Below the pieces are notes generated by a model. That model saw only the letters and a list, made by a program, of their open reading frames with translations. It searched no databases and was not told the DNA's origin. From a virus, in the IMG/VR virus record IMGVR_UViG_3300025897_000033, positions 1-35,235 of that record: 35,235 nucleotides of DNA. The stretch is one strand, 5' to 3'. Of the stretch, positions 6,041 to 12,990 are shown piece by piece. Made by a program: the position numbers and the translations under genes. Numbering within the stretch: position 1 is the stretch's first letter; every line of letters starts with the position of its first letter.

Positions 6041-6535
6041 ATGTCAGTTATCGAAACGATATACCGAGACCCGAAGTTCTACGGAGCGTGTAAGAAAATC
6101 GCTGGTAGACACGCTGATGATTTGTTTCAGCACGTTAATCTCAAAATTCTGGAAAAGGAAATGAATGGGACGTTTCACTACAATAAGTTACTGCAATACT
6201 ATTATTCTATTGCAAAGAGGGAGTACACATCCAAGACACATTCTTTTAGAAAAATACATTTTGGTAGAGTGGAAACAACTCCTTTAAATATCGATGTAGA
6301 AAATTTTATTGCAACTACATCAGAAAATTTTTATACCTTAGCCGATGAATTTGCGAGAACATCATCTGCCAACAAGAGTGAATGGTTTGTAAAACAAGTG
6401 TATTTAGAATGCACTTTACCAAACTTTAAGAGCATAGCAGATTTGAGCAATAGAACAAAAATAACAAAGCCGACATTGTATGGAGCACTTCACAGATTTC
6501 GAACTATTTATTACGATTATCTTGATACCGTTTAA
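6041..6535 (+). CDS. Putative sigma-factor-like transcription regulator
   Basis: 164 residues from ATG 6041. The open frame extends 11 codons upstream, but those lie in the terminator T-run and promoter, so 6041 is chosen. The N-terminal part (CKKIAGRHADDLFQHVNLKI, about residues 17-36) resembles sigma-70 region 2, where ECF factors have a DxxDLxQEV-type helix. The C-terminal part (about 132-163, FKSIADLSNRTKITKPTLYG) has helix-turn-helix spacing like region 4. It stands immediately before the long structural/modification operon behind its own promoter, which fits a late-gene activator or a phage sigma factor redirecting host RNA polymerase. Sequence is divergent, so the family call is tentative. 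Confidence 0.55.
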   Translation: MSVIETIYRDPKFYGACKKIAGRHADDLFQHVNLKILEKEMNGTFHYNKLLQYYYSIAKREYTSKTHSFRKIHFGRVETTPLNIDVENFIATTSENFYTLADEFARTSSANKSEWFVKQVYLECTLPNFKSIADLSNRTKITKPTLYGALHRFRTIYYDYLDTV

Positions 6536-6755
6536 TGCGTATGCTTTAAGCACCCTATCATTCGTAGTCTTTAATTTACCGACAGTATTCAAGTTCAAAC
6601 CATTCAACTGTTTCACTTGTTCGGTAACGTGGATAGGAGTCGTTCTAACGGCTCTAATACATACGGGTGTGTTACCAATACAAATACTAACAATAATGTC
6701 AACAGTGCTACTAGGATTCATCGTAGGATACATTGTGGACTCAAAATTTTATTAA
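6480..6755 (+). CDS. Small inner-membrane protein
   Basis: 91 residues with three hydrophobic stretches: about 8-32 (FELFITIILIPFNAYALSTL), 48-62, and 66-87 (ILTIMSTVLLGFIVGYIV). Between the first two lies KPFNCFTCSVTWIG, a KPFxCxxCxxxW motif seen in small membrane proteins of Bacteroidota phages. It starts 56 bases inside the sigma-like gene in another frame; no later ATG would leave a plausible protein. Function unknown. It could affect superinfection or lysis timing, but that is inference. Confidence 0.65.
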   Translation: MEHFTDFELFITIILIPFNAYALSTLSFVVFNLPTVFKFKPFNCFTCSVTWIGVVLTALIHTGVLPIQILTIMSTVLLGFIVGYIVDSKFY

Positions 6756-6756
6756 C

Positions 6757-7152
6757 ATGATAAACTTAAAACAATTTAAACAAGTATTACCAGATTGCGA
6801 AAACCCAGAAATGCTACATGAAGTATTTCGTATTTACGAAAAGCAAAAAACATTAAGACTGTTACACCCTCAAAAGGTTATATTGGAAAAGGCTCATAAG
6901 TATCTTGAGTTAGGTTCAATAAACAAATCGTGTGGTTCTTGTATAGCACATGCAGTTAAAAAAATGTCAAGAATTTTTGCTGAGAGATTTCCTAAAAAGA
7001 AAGTTAAACAAATAGATCAACAGTTAAAGAAATCGGTAGAGGACTTTCCAACTAATTACATGGCTCTCAAATCATTTGCAGAAAAAAGGTTGAACAAGAA
7101 ATATCCTAAGGGAACAAAATCGATTACAATATTAAAAGATTTGAAAGCATGA
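6757..7152 (+). CDS. Hypothetical Lys-rich protein
   Basis: 131 residues from ATG 6757, just after the preceding stop; an ATG at 6733 would add eight residues and overlap. Helical and basic, with a CGSC pair at about residues 58-61 and Lys-rich helices (KKKVKQIDQQLKK). Not recognised. It overlaps the first ParB-like gene by 4 bases, so it heads or joins the modification cassette and may be its first member. Its basic charge would suit a DNA-binding accessory. Confidence 0.6.
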   Translation: MINLKQFKQVLPDCENPEMLHEVFRIYEKQKTLRLLHPQKVILEKAHKYLELGSINKSCGSCIAHAVKKMSRIFAERFPKKKVKQIDQQLKKSVEDFPTNYMALKSFAEKRLNKKYPKGTKSITILKDLKA

Positions 7153-7685
7153 ATATAGAAAAAGTAAAAATATCAACGGTTAAGAATAACCCAGACAACC
7201 CAAGGGTAATTAACGATGCGAAATTCAAGAAGTTGGTTAACTCTATTAGGGAGTTTCCAGCGATGCTTGAGATACGTCCTATCGTAGTGGATAAGGACAT
7301 GACAGTACTCGGAGGTAATCAGAGATTAAAGGCGTGTACGGAAGCTGGATTAAAAGATGTTTTCATTATTAAAGCTGGAGGATTAACTAAAGAGCAACAA
7401 GACGAATTTATCTTAAAGGACAATACTAGCTTTGGAGAATGGGACTGGGAGAAATTATCTGTCTGGGACGAAAAGGTTTTACAAGATTGGGGGGTAATAG
7501 AAGATTTTTCTGGAGAAGAATACACTGCGATAATTGACCCGAATACTGACTATAAGGAATATTCAGAAGAGGACATGGCAAAAGCGAGAGAAGGAATGAG
7601 TGACTTCACGAATGTTACGTCAACTATCACAGTTACTTGCCCTCATTGTGCAGAGGATTTTGAAATTAAAAACCAGTCTAAATAA
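7149..7685 (+). CDS. ParB/sulfiredoxin-fold protein with C-terminal zinc knuckle
   Basis: 178 residues. Residues 1-90 form a ParB N-terminal domain: NPDNPRVIND, then RPIVVDKDMTVLGGNQRLKA, where GGNQR takes the place of the DGxHR motif of the family. The ParB/Srx fold includes nucleotide-binding and hydrolysing proteins and DNA-targeting subunits. The C-terminal tail has CPHCAEDFEI, a single zinc-knuckle half. It is the first of three ParB-like proteins in this cassette, coupled by ATGA at its start and TAATG at its end. In phages such stand-alone ParB domains usually sit beside DNA-modifying enzymes. Confidence 0.8.
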   Translation: MNIEKVKISTVKNNPDNPRVINDAKFKKLVNSIREFPAMLEIRPIVVDKDMTVLGGNQRLKACTEAGLKDVFIIKAGGLTKEQQDEFILKDNTSFGEWDWEKLSVWDEKVLQDWGVIEDFSGEEYTAIIDPNTDYKEYSEEDMAKAREGMSDFTNVTSTITVTCPHCAEDFEIKNQSK

Positions 7686-8260
7686 TGCTTGTAGATTTTT
7701 ACAAAAAAAAGAACATAAAGAAAATGGAGGGATACTCCCAAGAGGTTGCTGGAGAAGTTGATTTCTTAAAGAAGATAGTTAAATCAAGAGGGGTAGTTAA
7801 TGTAATGGAAATTGGCTTTAACGCTGGGCATTCAGCAGAGATATTCTTATCTTCGAATACCAAATGTAAGCTATGGAGTTTTGACATCGGTAGGTGGAGT
7901 TATGTTAATTTAGGTAAGGAGTTTATAGATGAGAATTTTCCTAATAGGCATCGTTTGATATTGGGGAACAGTTTAATTACTATTCCGAAATTTCCAACTC
8001 AGAAGTTTGATTTGATTTTTATAGACGGGGGTCACGCTTACAACGTGAGCAAATCTGATATAGAAAACTGCAAGAGACTTTCTCATAAGGAAACTATTAT
8101 TGTAATGGACGACACAATGAATAAGCCAGAGTGGGAGAAGTCTTGGAACAAAGGAGTAAACAAGGCCTGGAGAGAGTCAATCGATGAAGGTTTAATAGTG
8201 CAAAATGGATTTGAAGATTACGGAAAAGGAAGAGGTCTCAGTTGGGGTCGATACAAATAA
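7685..8260 (+). CDS. Class I SAM-dependent methyltransferase
   Basis: 191 residues. Motif I is VMEIGFNAGHSAE (about residues 40-52); the post-III acidic region LIFIDGGHAYNVSKSDIENC (about 111-130) is typical of the Methyltransf_24 group, whose members methylate sugars and small molecules on oxygen rather than DNA bases. No DPPY-type or PC motif of base methylases is present. The substrate is therefore probably a sugar or a modified nucleotide, consistent with glycosyltransferase-like neighbours. It is similar in layout to the methyltransferase at 10687-11220. Start is the TAATG overlap. Confidence 0.8.
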   Translation: MLVDFYKKKNIKKMEGYSQEVAGEVDFLKKIVKSRGVVNVMEIGFNAGHSAEIFLSSNTKCKLWSFDIGRWSYVNLGKEFIDENFPNRHRLILGNSLITIPKFPTQKFDLIFIDGGHAYNVSKSDIENCKRLSHKETIIVMDDTMNKPEWEKSWNKGVNKAWRESIDEGLIVQNGFEDYGKGRGLSWGRYK

Positions 8261-8262
8261 AA

Positions 8263-8550
8263 ATGAATAACATGACAAAAGAAGAGTTTGAAGAGTTTAT
8301 GACAAAAAGGGAGTTTAGATTTGCTAAAACAATGAAGGATATTCCACACGCTTACACGCATATTTTTAAAGAAAAAGACCCGTTGGTAAGAAGAAAATTT
8401 AAGGAGTCCGCAGTGTTTATTAGAGAGAACGGATATGAAGAAAGATTTTACAATAGAGTCTATACGTATTATGCCTTTAATGGATATAAGTACTGGCAAA
8501 TGGACGAAGAGCCTATGGACACAGTATTGATTAATCGAGCAGAACTATGA
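8263..8550 (+). CDS. Conserved phage protein, function unknown
   Basis: 95 residues from ATG 8263; an ATG at 8242 lies inside the methyltransferase gene and is less likely. The pattern REFRFAKTMKDIPHAYTH, then FIRENGYEERFYNR, then GYKYWQMDEEP and a terminal TVLINRAEL recalls a small protein that recurs in phages, often near methyltransferases, with conserved IPHxYTH, IRENG and KYWxM signatures. No activity is known to me. Histidines and aromatic residues conserved in those signatures suggest an enzyme or binding pocket. It overlaps the next gene by 4 bases. Confidence 0.7.
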   Translation: MNNMTKEEFEEFMTKREFRFAKTMKDIPHAYTHIFKEKDPLVRRKFKESAVFIRENGYEERFYNRVYTYYAFNGYKYWQMDEEPMDTVLINRAEL

Positions 8551-9119
8551 AAGTAATAATCCAAACATGTTCTGGAAGAGAACACTTTGTCAAATACTTA
8601 TTGAAAAGAATTCCTAACGCCATAGTTAATTTTGATGACTTCCCAGACGGAGGTAAGTTTGAATCGACTGCTTTCTTCAATTTTCAAAGAGGGATGAAGT
8701 TGGCTGGGAATGAGTCTCTCCTTTATTTAGAAGATGATATTATTTTAACCGATTCCTTTTTAAACAAAATAGAAAAAGCGAAGTTTGAGAATCCTAATAT
8801 GGTTATTCAGTTTTTTTCTATGCGAAAGAAAGATATTGAAATAGGAACTAGAGTAGAGAACGGGAGCAACTACATAATGATGCAGTGCACCTATTTCCCT
8901 AAAGGAGTGGCAAAAGGAATATACGAACATTCTTTAACGTACTGGGACGAAAACCACACAACAGCTCCTAACGACCCATGTGTAGCATCGTATCTTCAAA
9001 AGAACAAAATGAAGTATGTTATTTACGTTCCCAATTTAGTAGACCACCGAAGAGAAAAATCAGTAATTAATCCCAGAAGAAGTTCAAACAGAATCTCTAA
9101 AACATTTAAGCATGTATAA
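8547..9119 (+). CDS. Glycosyltransferase-like protein A
   Basis: 190 residues. LLYLEDDIIL has E62-D63-D64, the metal-binding xDD motif expected of a GT-A fold nucleotide-sugar transferase. It is followed by MMQCTYFPKG and by a C-terminal PNLVDHRREKSVINP segment with a histidine. The same three signatures in the same order occur in the proteins at 9112 and 11220, so the three are divergent paralogues. It overlaps the next gene by 8 bases. Acceptor unknown: DNA base, host or virion glycan are all possible. Confidence 0.65.
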   Translation: MKVIIQTCSGREHFVKYLLKRIPNAIVNFDDFPDGGKFESTAFFNFQRGMKLAGNESLLYLEDDIILTDSFLNKIEKAKFENPNMVIQFFSMRKKDIEIGTRVENGSNYIMMQCTYFPKGVAKGIYEHSLTYWDENHTTAPNDPCVASYLQKNKMKYVIYVPNLVDHRREKSVINPRRSSNRISKTFKHV

Positions 9120-9864
9120 GAATTTTTCAAAAGTTAGGATAGTTAATTGTATCGAGAGAGAGAAAGAGGGAATTGTGCAACAGAGACTATTGCAGAGGCA
9201 ATCTAAAAACGTTGATGTATCGATTGCTTTTGACCCCGAAATGTGGGGTGCATGGAAAACTTATAAAACTGCATTAGACGTATCCGATGAAAGCGACTGG
9301 CTTATAATGATGGAAGATGACGTATCGTTTCCAGTAGACATTCTAGCAAGAATGGATTTTATATTGGACTCAGCACCAAAGAATGCTTTTGTTTTCTTTT
9401 ACGTGCCGACAAACAATAAAATGAAGGATGCTTACGATAGTAACCACAAAATTGTTAAGACAAAATACAACTGGTGGATGCAATGTACGGCTATCCCCAA
9501 GAAGCATCGAGAAGGTCTTTTAAAAACAATAGATGAAATATGGCCTTTGGAGTCAGATAGTGGAGACGGCAGAGTAAAAAAATACATTCACGTAAACAAC
9601 GTAGAAGCGTATAATATTATGCCTAGTCTATATCAGCATTTAGGTACTTTCCGTTCTTCATTAGGACACTCTGGAATAATTAACGGGACTGCTAGGCAAT
9701 CGTTTTGTTACGAGCCTAATTCAAAGACATTTGAGATTGACTGGGAAAAGGAATTTGCAAACCCATTTTTTGATAAAAGCGCAAAAGGATTAATTGGATT
9801 CGAGGGATTAGAAAAAGGAATACCGTTAGAAAAATTCAACATGAAAAATGGCAAGAAAATATGA
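9112..9864 (+). CDS. Glycosyltransferase-like protein B
   Basis: 250 residues, the longest of the three paralogues. AWKTYKTALD then WLIMMEDDVSFP gives E68-D69-D70. WWMQCTAIPKKHREGL follows, then PSLYQHLGTFRSSLGH near residue 180. It begins with VRIVNCIERE, like the start of GT25-type transferases, where a similar EDD motif binds metal and nucleotide-sugar. The extra C-terminal 40 residues are unique to this copy. It ends in an ATGA overlap with the second ParB-like gene. Confidence 0.65.
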   Translation: MYKNFSKVRIVNCIEREKEGIVQQRLLQRQSKNVDVSIAFDPEMWGAWKTYKTALDVSDESDWLIMMEDDVSFPVDILARMDFILDSAPKNAFVFFYVPTNNKMKDAYDSNHKIVKTKYNWWMQCTAIPKKHREGLLKTIDEIWPLESDSGDGRVKKYIHVNNVEAYNIMPSLYQHLGTFRSSLGHSGIINGTARQSFCYEPNSKTFEIDWEKEFANPFFDKSAKGLIGFEGLEKGIPLEKFNMKNGKKI

Positions 9865-10307
9865 TTAAGCGAAAAGCGTTACTCGTTAAAGAGATTAGTA
9901 GTAAGAGACTTGTAATTGAGTACGTCAATCCATTAGACTTGATGCCTAACGAATACAATCCAAATTCTCATAGCACAAAGTCATTTGACTTATTACTAAG
10001 GAGTCTGGCTTTATTTGGTTTTACTCAGCCGATTGTAGTTGAAAAAAATACAATGACTATTGTGGACGGGGAACATAGGTGGAGGGCGTCTTGTGTGTTA
10101 GATTTAGAAGAAGTTCCAGTTTGCTTTATTGACTTAACTCCCGAGCAAATGAGAGTAGGCACTATCATCCATAACGAAGCGAGAGGTAAGCATTCAAAAG
10201 GCGCGATTGCTGACATTGATAATTACTTAGCTGAAAAGGGAATCAATCTGAAAGATGAACTTTTAACTAATCACGAAAACAAACATACAAAAACCGTTAG
10301 AGTATGA
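9861..10307 (+). CDS. ParB/sulfiredoxin-fold protein, second copy
   Basis: 148 residues. NPLDLMPNEYNPNSHS opens the domain, LLRSLALFGFTQPIVV follows, and VDGEHRWRA carries the DGxHR-type motif. NEARGKHSKGAIADI then matches the second ParB box (xNxARGxHxxxxL). It is closer to the IbrB-type protein at 12977 than to the one at 7149, since both share NEYNPNS/NDYNPNS, GxTQPIV and the ARGxH box. Probably a binding or nucleotide-processing partner of the adjacent enzymes. Coupled by ATGA at both ends. Confidence 0.8.
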   Translation: MIKRKALLVKEISSKRLVIEYVNPLDLMPNEYNPNSHSTKSFDLLLRSLALFGFTQPIVVEKNTMTIVDGEHRWRASCVLDLEEVPVCFIDLTPEQMRVGTIIHNEARGKHSKGAIADIDNYLAEKGINLKDELLTNHENKHTKTVRV

Positions 10308-10690
10308 TTATCTCAAGAGTCTTTCACAAAGATATCCCCGAATACTTTATTACTCTTGGCAGTAATGACGGAATGGATTTTCCTAAAGATAGATTCTACT
10401 TTGGAGCGTGGAAAAATAAACAGTTGATAGGAATAGTTGGGTGCAAAAGAATTAATGATTTTACGTATAAGTTAACAAGCGACTTTGTTGTGAAAAATTA
10501 CCGAGGAAACGGGGTTTACAGAAAGTTAAACGACCACCGAACTGGCTACCTACTATCCATAGGAGTCACTCTAATGAAGATTACTTGCACTCTCGACTCC
10601 ACACCCCTTCATAAAGGAAACGGAGCAGTAGAGACAAGGAAGTTTAAAAAGTGTACGTCATTTGAATATAGATATAAAAAGAGATTATGA
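10304..10690 (+). CDS. GNAT-family N-acetyltransferase-like protein
   Basis: 128 residues. FYFGAWKNKQLIGIVGCKRI is the central strand pair of the GNAT fold, and DFVVKNYRGNGVYRKLNDH is its acetyl-CoA-binding motif (RGNGVYRKL for R/QxxGxG/A). The Mu Mom protein, which modifies adenine, is a GNAT-fold enzyme, and GNAT genes recur in phage base hypermodification clusters, so a role in base or sugar acylation is plausible. The alternative is acetylation of a host protein. Coupled by ATGA to the genes on both sides. Confidence 0.7.
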   Translation: MIISRVFHKDIPEYFITLGSNDGMDFPKDRFYFGAWKNKQLIGIVGCKRINDFTYKLTSDFVVKNYRGNGVYRKLNDHRTGYLLSIGVTLMKITCTLDSTPLHKGNGAVETRKFKKCTSFEYRYKKRL

Positions 10691-11220
10691 AAAGAGAAGA
10701 AATAATACACACGTTCGGAGCGAAGAAAATCGCTGAGGTAGGAGTTTTGAGGGGTAGGTTTGCCAGTCACTTATTAAGTACGAATCCAGAAGAATTACAT
10801 TTAATAGATCCTTGGAGGGTTTTCGGAAAAGCAGTTTATCCAGACCACTCTCAAAAAACACAAGAGGACTGGGACAAAACACATGACTTTGTACAGAATA
10901 AATTCTCAAAAGATTACCGAGTAAATGTGCATAGAGGTACTTCGGAAGAGATTGCATCTAAGTTTCCAGACGGATATTTTGATTTAGTATACATAGATGC
11001 TAACCACACCTATGAGTTCTGTAAACTCGACATCGAGTTATGGCTTCCTAAAGTTCGTAAAGGAGGGATAATAGGAGGACACGATGCCGTGGAAGCACTG
11101 GGAGTTTTAAGAGCATGGACAGAAGCGTTCGGAAAAGATAACGTAAGGTTAACGACTGAGTATAACGAAAACACAACCCATAGAAAATATCCTAAGAGTT
11201 GGTTTTATAAGAAAAAATAA
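10687..11220 (+). CDS. Class I SAM-dependent methyltransferase, second copy
   Basis: 177 residues. KIAEVGVLRGRFASHLL is motif I (about residues 14-30); YFDLVYIDANHTYEFCKLDI (about 97-116) and the following LPKVRKGGIIGGHD match the Methyltransf_24 pattern. Like the copy at 7685 it lacks DNA-base methylase catalytic motifs, pointing to sugar or small-molecule O-methylation. Its start overlaps the GNAT gene by 4 bases and its stop shares one base with the next start (TAATG). Confidence 0.8.
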   Translation: MKREEIIHTFGAKKIAEVGVLRGRFASHLLSTNPEELHLIDPWRVFGKAVYPDHSQKTQEDWDKTHDFVQNKFSKDYRVNVHRGTSEEIASKFPDGYFDLVYIDANHTYEFCKLDIELWLPKVRKGGIIGGHDAVEALGVLRAWTEAFGKDNVRLTTEYNENTTHRKYPKSWFYKKK

Positions 11221-11861
11221 TGATAGTAACTATTCAAGCAGTACCTAGTCGAATGGATTACGTTACTTCATATTTGAAACCTATGTTTAAGTCGAGTAAT
11301 TTATTTGTTAATGTAGATTACGATTACACTGGATGCTTAAACAGTTGGAATGTAATGCTGGAGAAGTACACTTGTTTAAACGAGTACCGAGTCCATTTAC
11401 AAGACGATGCTATTTTATGCCATGATTTAGAGAGGTATCTTCCAGAGTTAATTAAAGAAATGGAATTTAACAAAATGGATTTCGTTTCTCTATTCGGGGT
11501 TCGGAAACCAGCTTATAATAAAGCGTTTGTAAAGGGGGAGAAGTACACTGAGATTAAAAATTTTTATGGATTACAAGCATGTGTTATGTCCCCACGCGCT
11601 CAGAGATTAATGCTAATGGACAAAGGAAAAAAACCCAAGAGTAATAAAGACGACATGGACGAAATGGACGACATCTTTGTTAGGTGGAGTTTAAGGAATA
11701 ATAAGATAACTCCTATGTTACACCTTCCAGTACTGGCTTGTCATAATTTAGAAATGGAATCTACAATAGAGCATTCCTTTACGTCCACGAAAAAAATGGT
11801 AAGTAATCTATTTGACATGAATTATGTAAGAAAAAAATATGAGGTTAATTCAGAAGCATAA
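11220..11861 (+). CDS. Glycosyltransferase-like protein C
   Basis: 213 residues. VHLQDDAIL places Q61-D62-D63 where the other two paralogues have EDD, so the first acidic residue is replaced. YGLQACVMSPRAQRLML corresponds to their MQCTxxPK segment, and LPVLACHNLEMESTIEHSF to their C-terminal P-x-L-x2-H block. The D-to-Q change leaves the metal-binding DD pair intact, so it may still be active. It overlaps the PAPS-reductase-like gene by 23 bases. Confidence 0.6.
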   Translation: MIVTIQAVPSRMDYVTSYLKPMFKSSNLFVNVDYDYTGCLNSWNVMLEKYTCLNEYRVHLQDDAILCHDLERYLPELIKEMEFNKMDFVSLFGVRKPAYNKAFVKGEKYTEIKNFYGLQACVMSPRAQRLMLMDKGKKPKSNKDDMDEMDDIFVRWSLRNNKITPMLHLPVLACHNLEMESTIEHSFTSTKKMVSNLFDMNYVRKKYEVNSEA

Positions 11862-12990
11862 TGTATTCGAGTCATCGTTAGATAGAATTAGGTATTTGTT
11901 CGATGAATTCCCTAATGTTATCGTTGGATTCTCTGGCGGTAAAGATTCTACTATTTGCTTACAATTATGTTTAAAGGTTGCAGATGAAAAGGGGAGGTTG
12001 CCACAGAAGGTTTTGTTTCTCGACCAAGAGGTTGAATGGCAAACCAATATTGACTACATTAGAACGGTAATGAATGACCCCCGAGTAGACCCAATGTGGA
12101 TGCAAGTGCCTTTAATGATGACTAACGAAACGTCTCATACAGAACACTATTTAGATACTTGGGCAGAGGGCAAGGATAATGAATGGATGCGAACAAAAGA
12201 GCCTAACTCCTACAAAGAGGACAAGTACAATTGTTATAAGTTTTCTGATATGTTCGAAAAGATTATAGGTGTCGAATTTCCAGATACACCAACTTGCTAC
12301 ATAGCGGGAATGAGAGCAGAAGAATCCCCTCCCAGAGCCGTTGCGGTTATGCATGGAGCGACCTATAAGCATATTACATACGGTAAGATACTCGACAAAA
12401 AGAAATTGCACTACACGTTTTATCCTATTTACGACTGGAGTTACATAGATGTGTGGAAAGCAATTGAAGATAACAACTGGCCTTATTGTGGGATATACGA
12501 TAGGATGTATCAACTCGGAATAGACATTCGTAATATGAGAATCAGTAACCTAAACCACGCAACTGCGTTAAACTCTCTCATGATGCTTCAAGAGATTGAA
12601 CCAGAAACGTGGGTAAAGGTATGCGAAAGGCTCCAAGGAGTAAACACAATAAAGCATTTATCCAAAGCATCTAATCAAGTTCCAAAAGAATGCCCTACGA
12701 TGTTTACTGGTGGGTGGAAGGAATATCGAGATTACTTACTAGAGAATCTCATAACAAATAAAGAACACCGAGAGATGTTTAGAGCGAGAATAGAGAGACA
12801 AGATAAATTATTCGATGTAATGTATCACAAGGAAAAATTGTATAAGGTTCAAGTACGCTCAATTATGATAGCTGATAAGGAAATGATACTGATGCACAAT
12901 TTCGAAAGAGACCCAGCAGTTTATGGATATATCAAATGGAAGACAAAAGGAATAGCGCCAACGCAAAAAAACAAGTATGTACATGGATAA
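11839..12990 (+). CDS. ibrA-like: PAPS-reductase-like ATP pyrophosphatase (IbrA/DUF3440 type)
   Basis: 383 residues. The PP-loop SGGKDS is at residues 32-37 after VIVGF, as in PAPS reductases, ATP sulfurylases and DndC. IAGMRAEESPPRA matches the R-x-E/D-ES-x2-R block of the family, and YPIYDWSYIDVWKAI the conserved FPIxDWxxxDVW block. The length and C-terminal extension fit the IbrA/YbdN group (DUF3440) rather than assimilatory CysH, and there is no C-terminal CGxH motif of CysH. The enzyme probably activates a substrate by adenylation. Its partner, an IbrB-type ParB protein, follows with a 14-base overlap, reproducing the bacterial ibrA-ibrB pair. Confidence 0.85.
   Translation: MRLIQKHNVFESSLDRIRYLFDEFPNVIVGFSGGKDSTICLQLCLKVADEKGRLPQKVLFLDQEVEWQTNIDYIRTVMNDPRVDPMWMQVPLMMTNETSHTEHYLDTWAEGKDNEWMRTKEPNSYKEDKYNCYKFSDMFEKIIGVEFPDTPTCYIAGMRAEESPPRAVAVMHGATYKHITYGKILDKKKLHYTFYPIYDWSYIDVWKAIEDNNWPYCGIYDRMYQLGIDIRNMRISNLNHATALNSLMMLQEIEPETWVKVCERLQGVNTIKHLSKASNQVPKECPTMFTGGWKEYRDYLLENLITNKEHREMFRARIERQDKLFDVMYHKEKLYKVQVRSIMIADKEMILMHNFERDPAVYGYIKWKTKGIAPTQKNKYVHG

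Noticed and set aside
6416-6733. 105-codon frame on the minus strand opposite the small membrane protein
   Set aside because: Antisense to a gene with clear membrane segments and a Cys motif, and no promoter or coupling on that strand.
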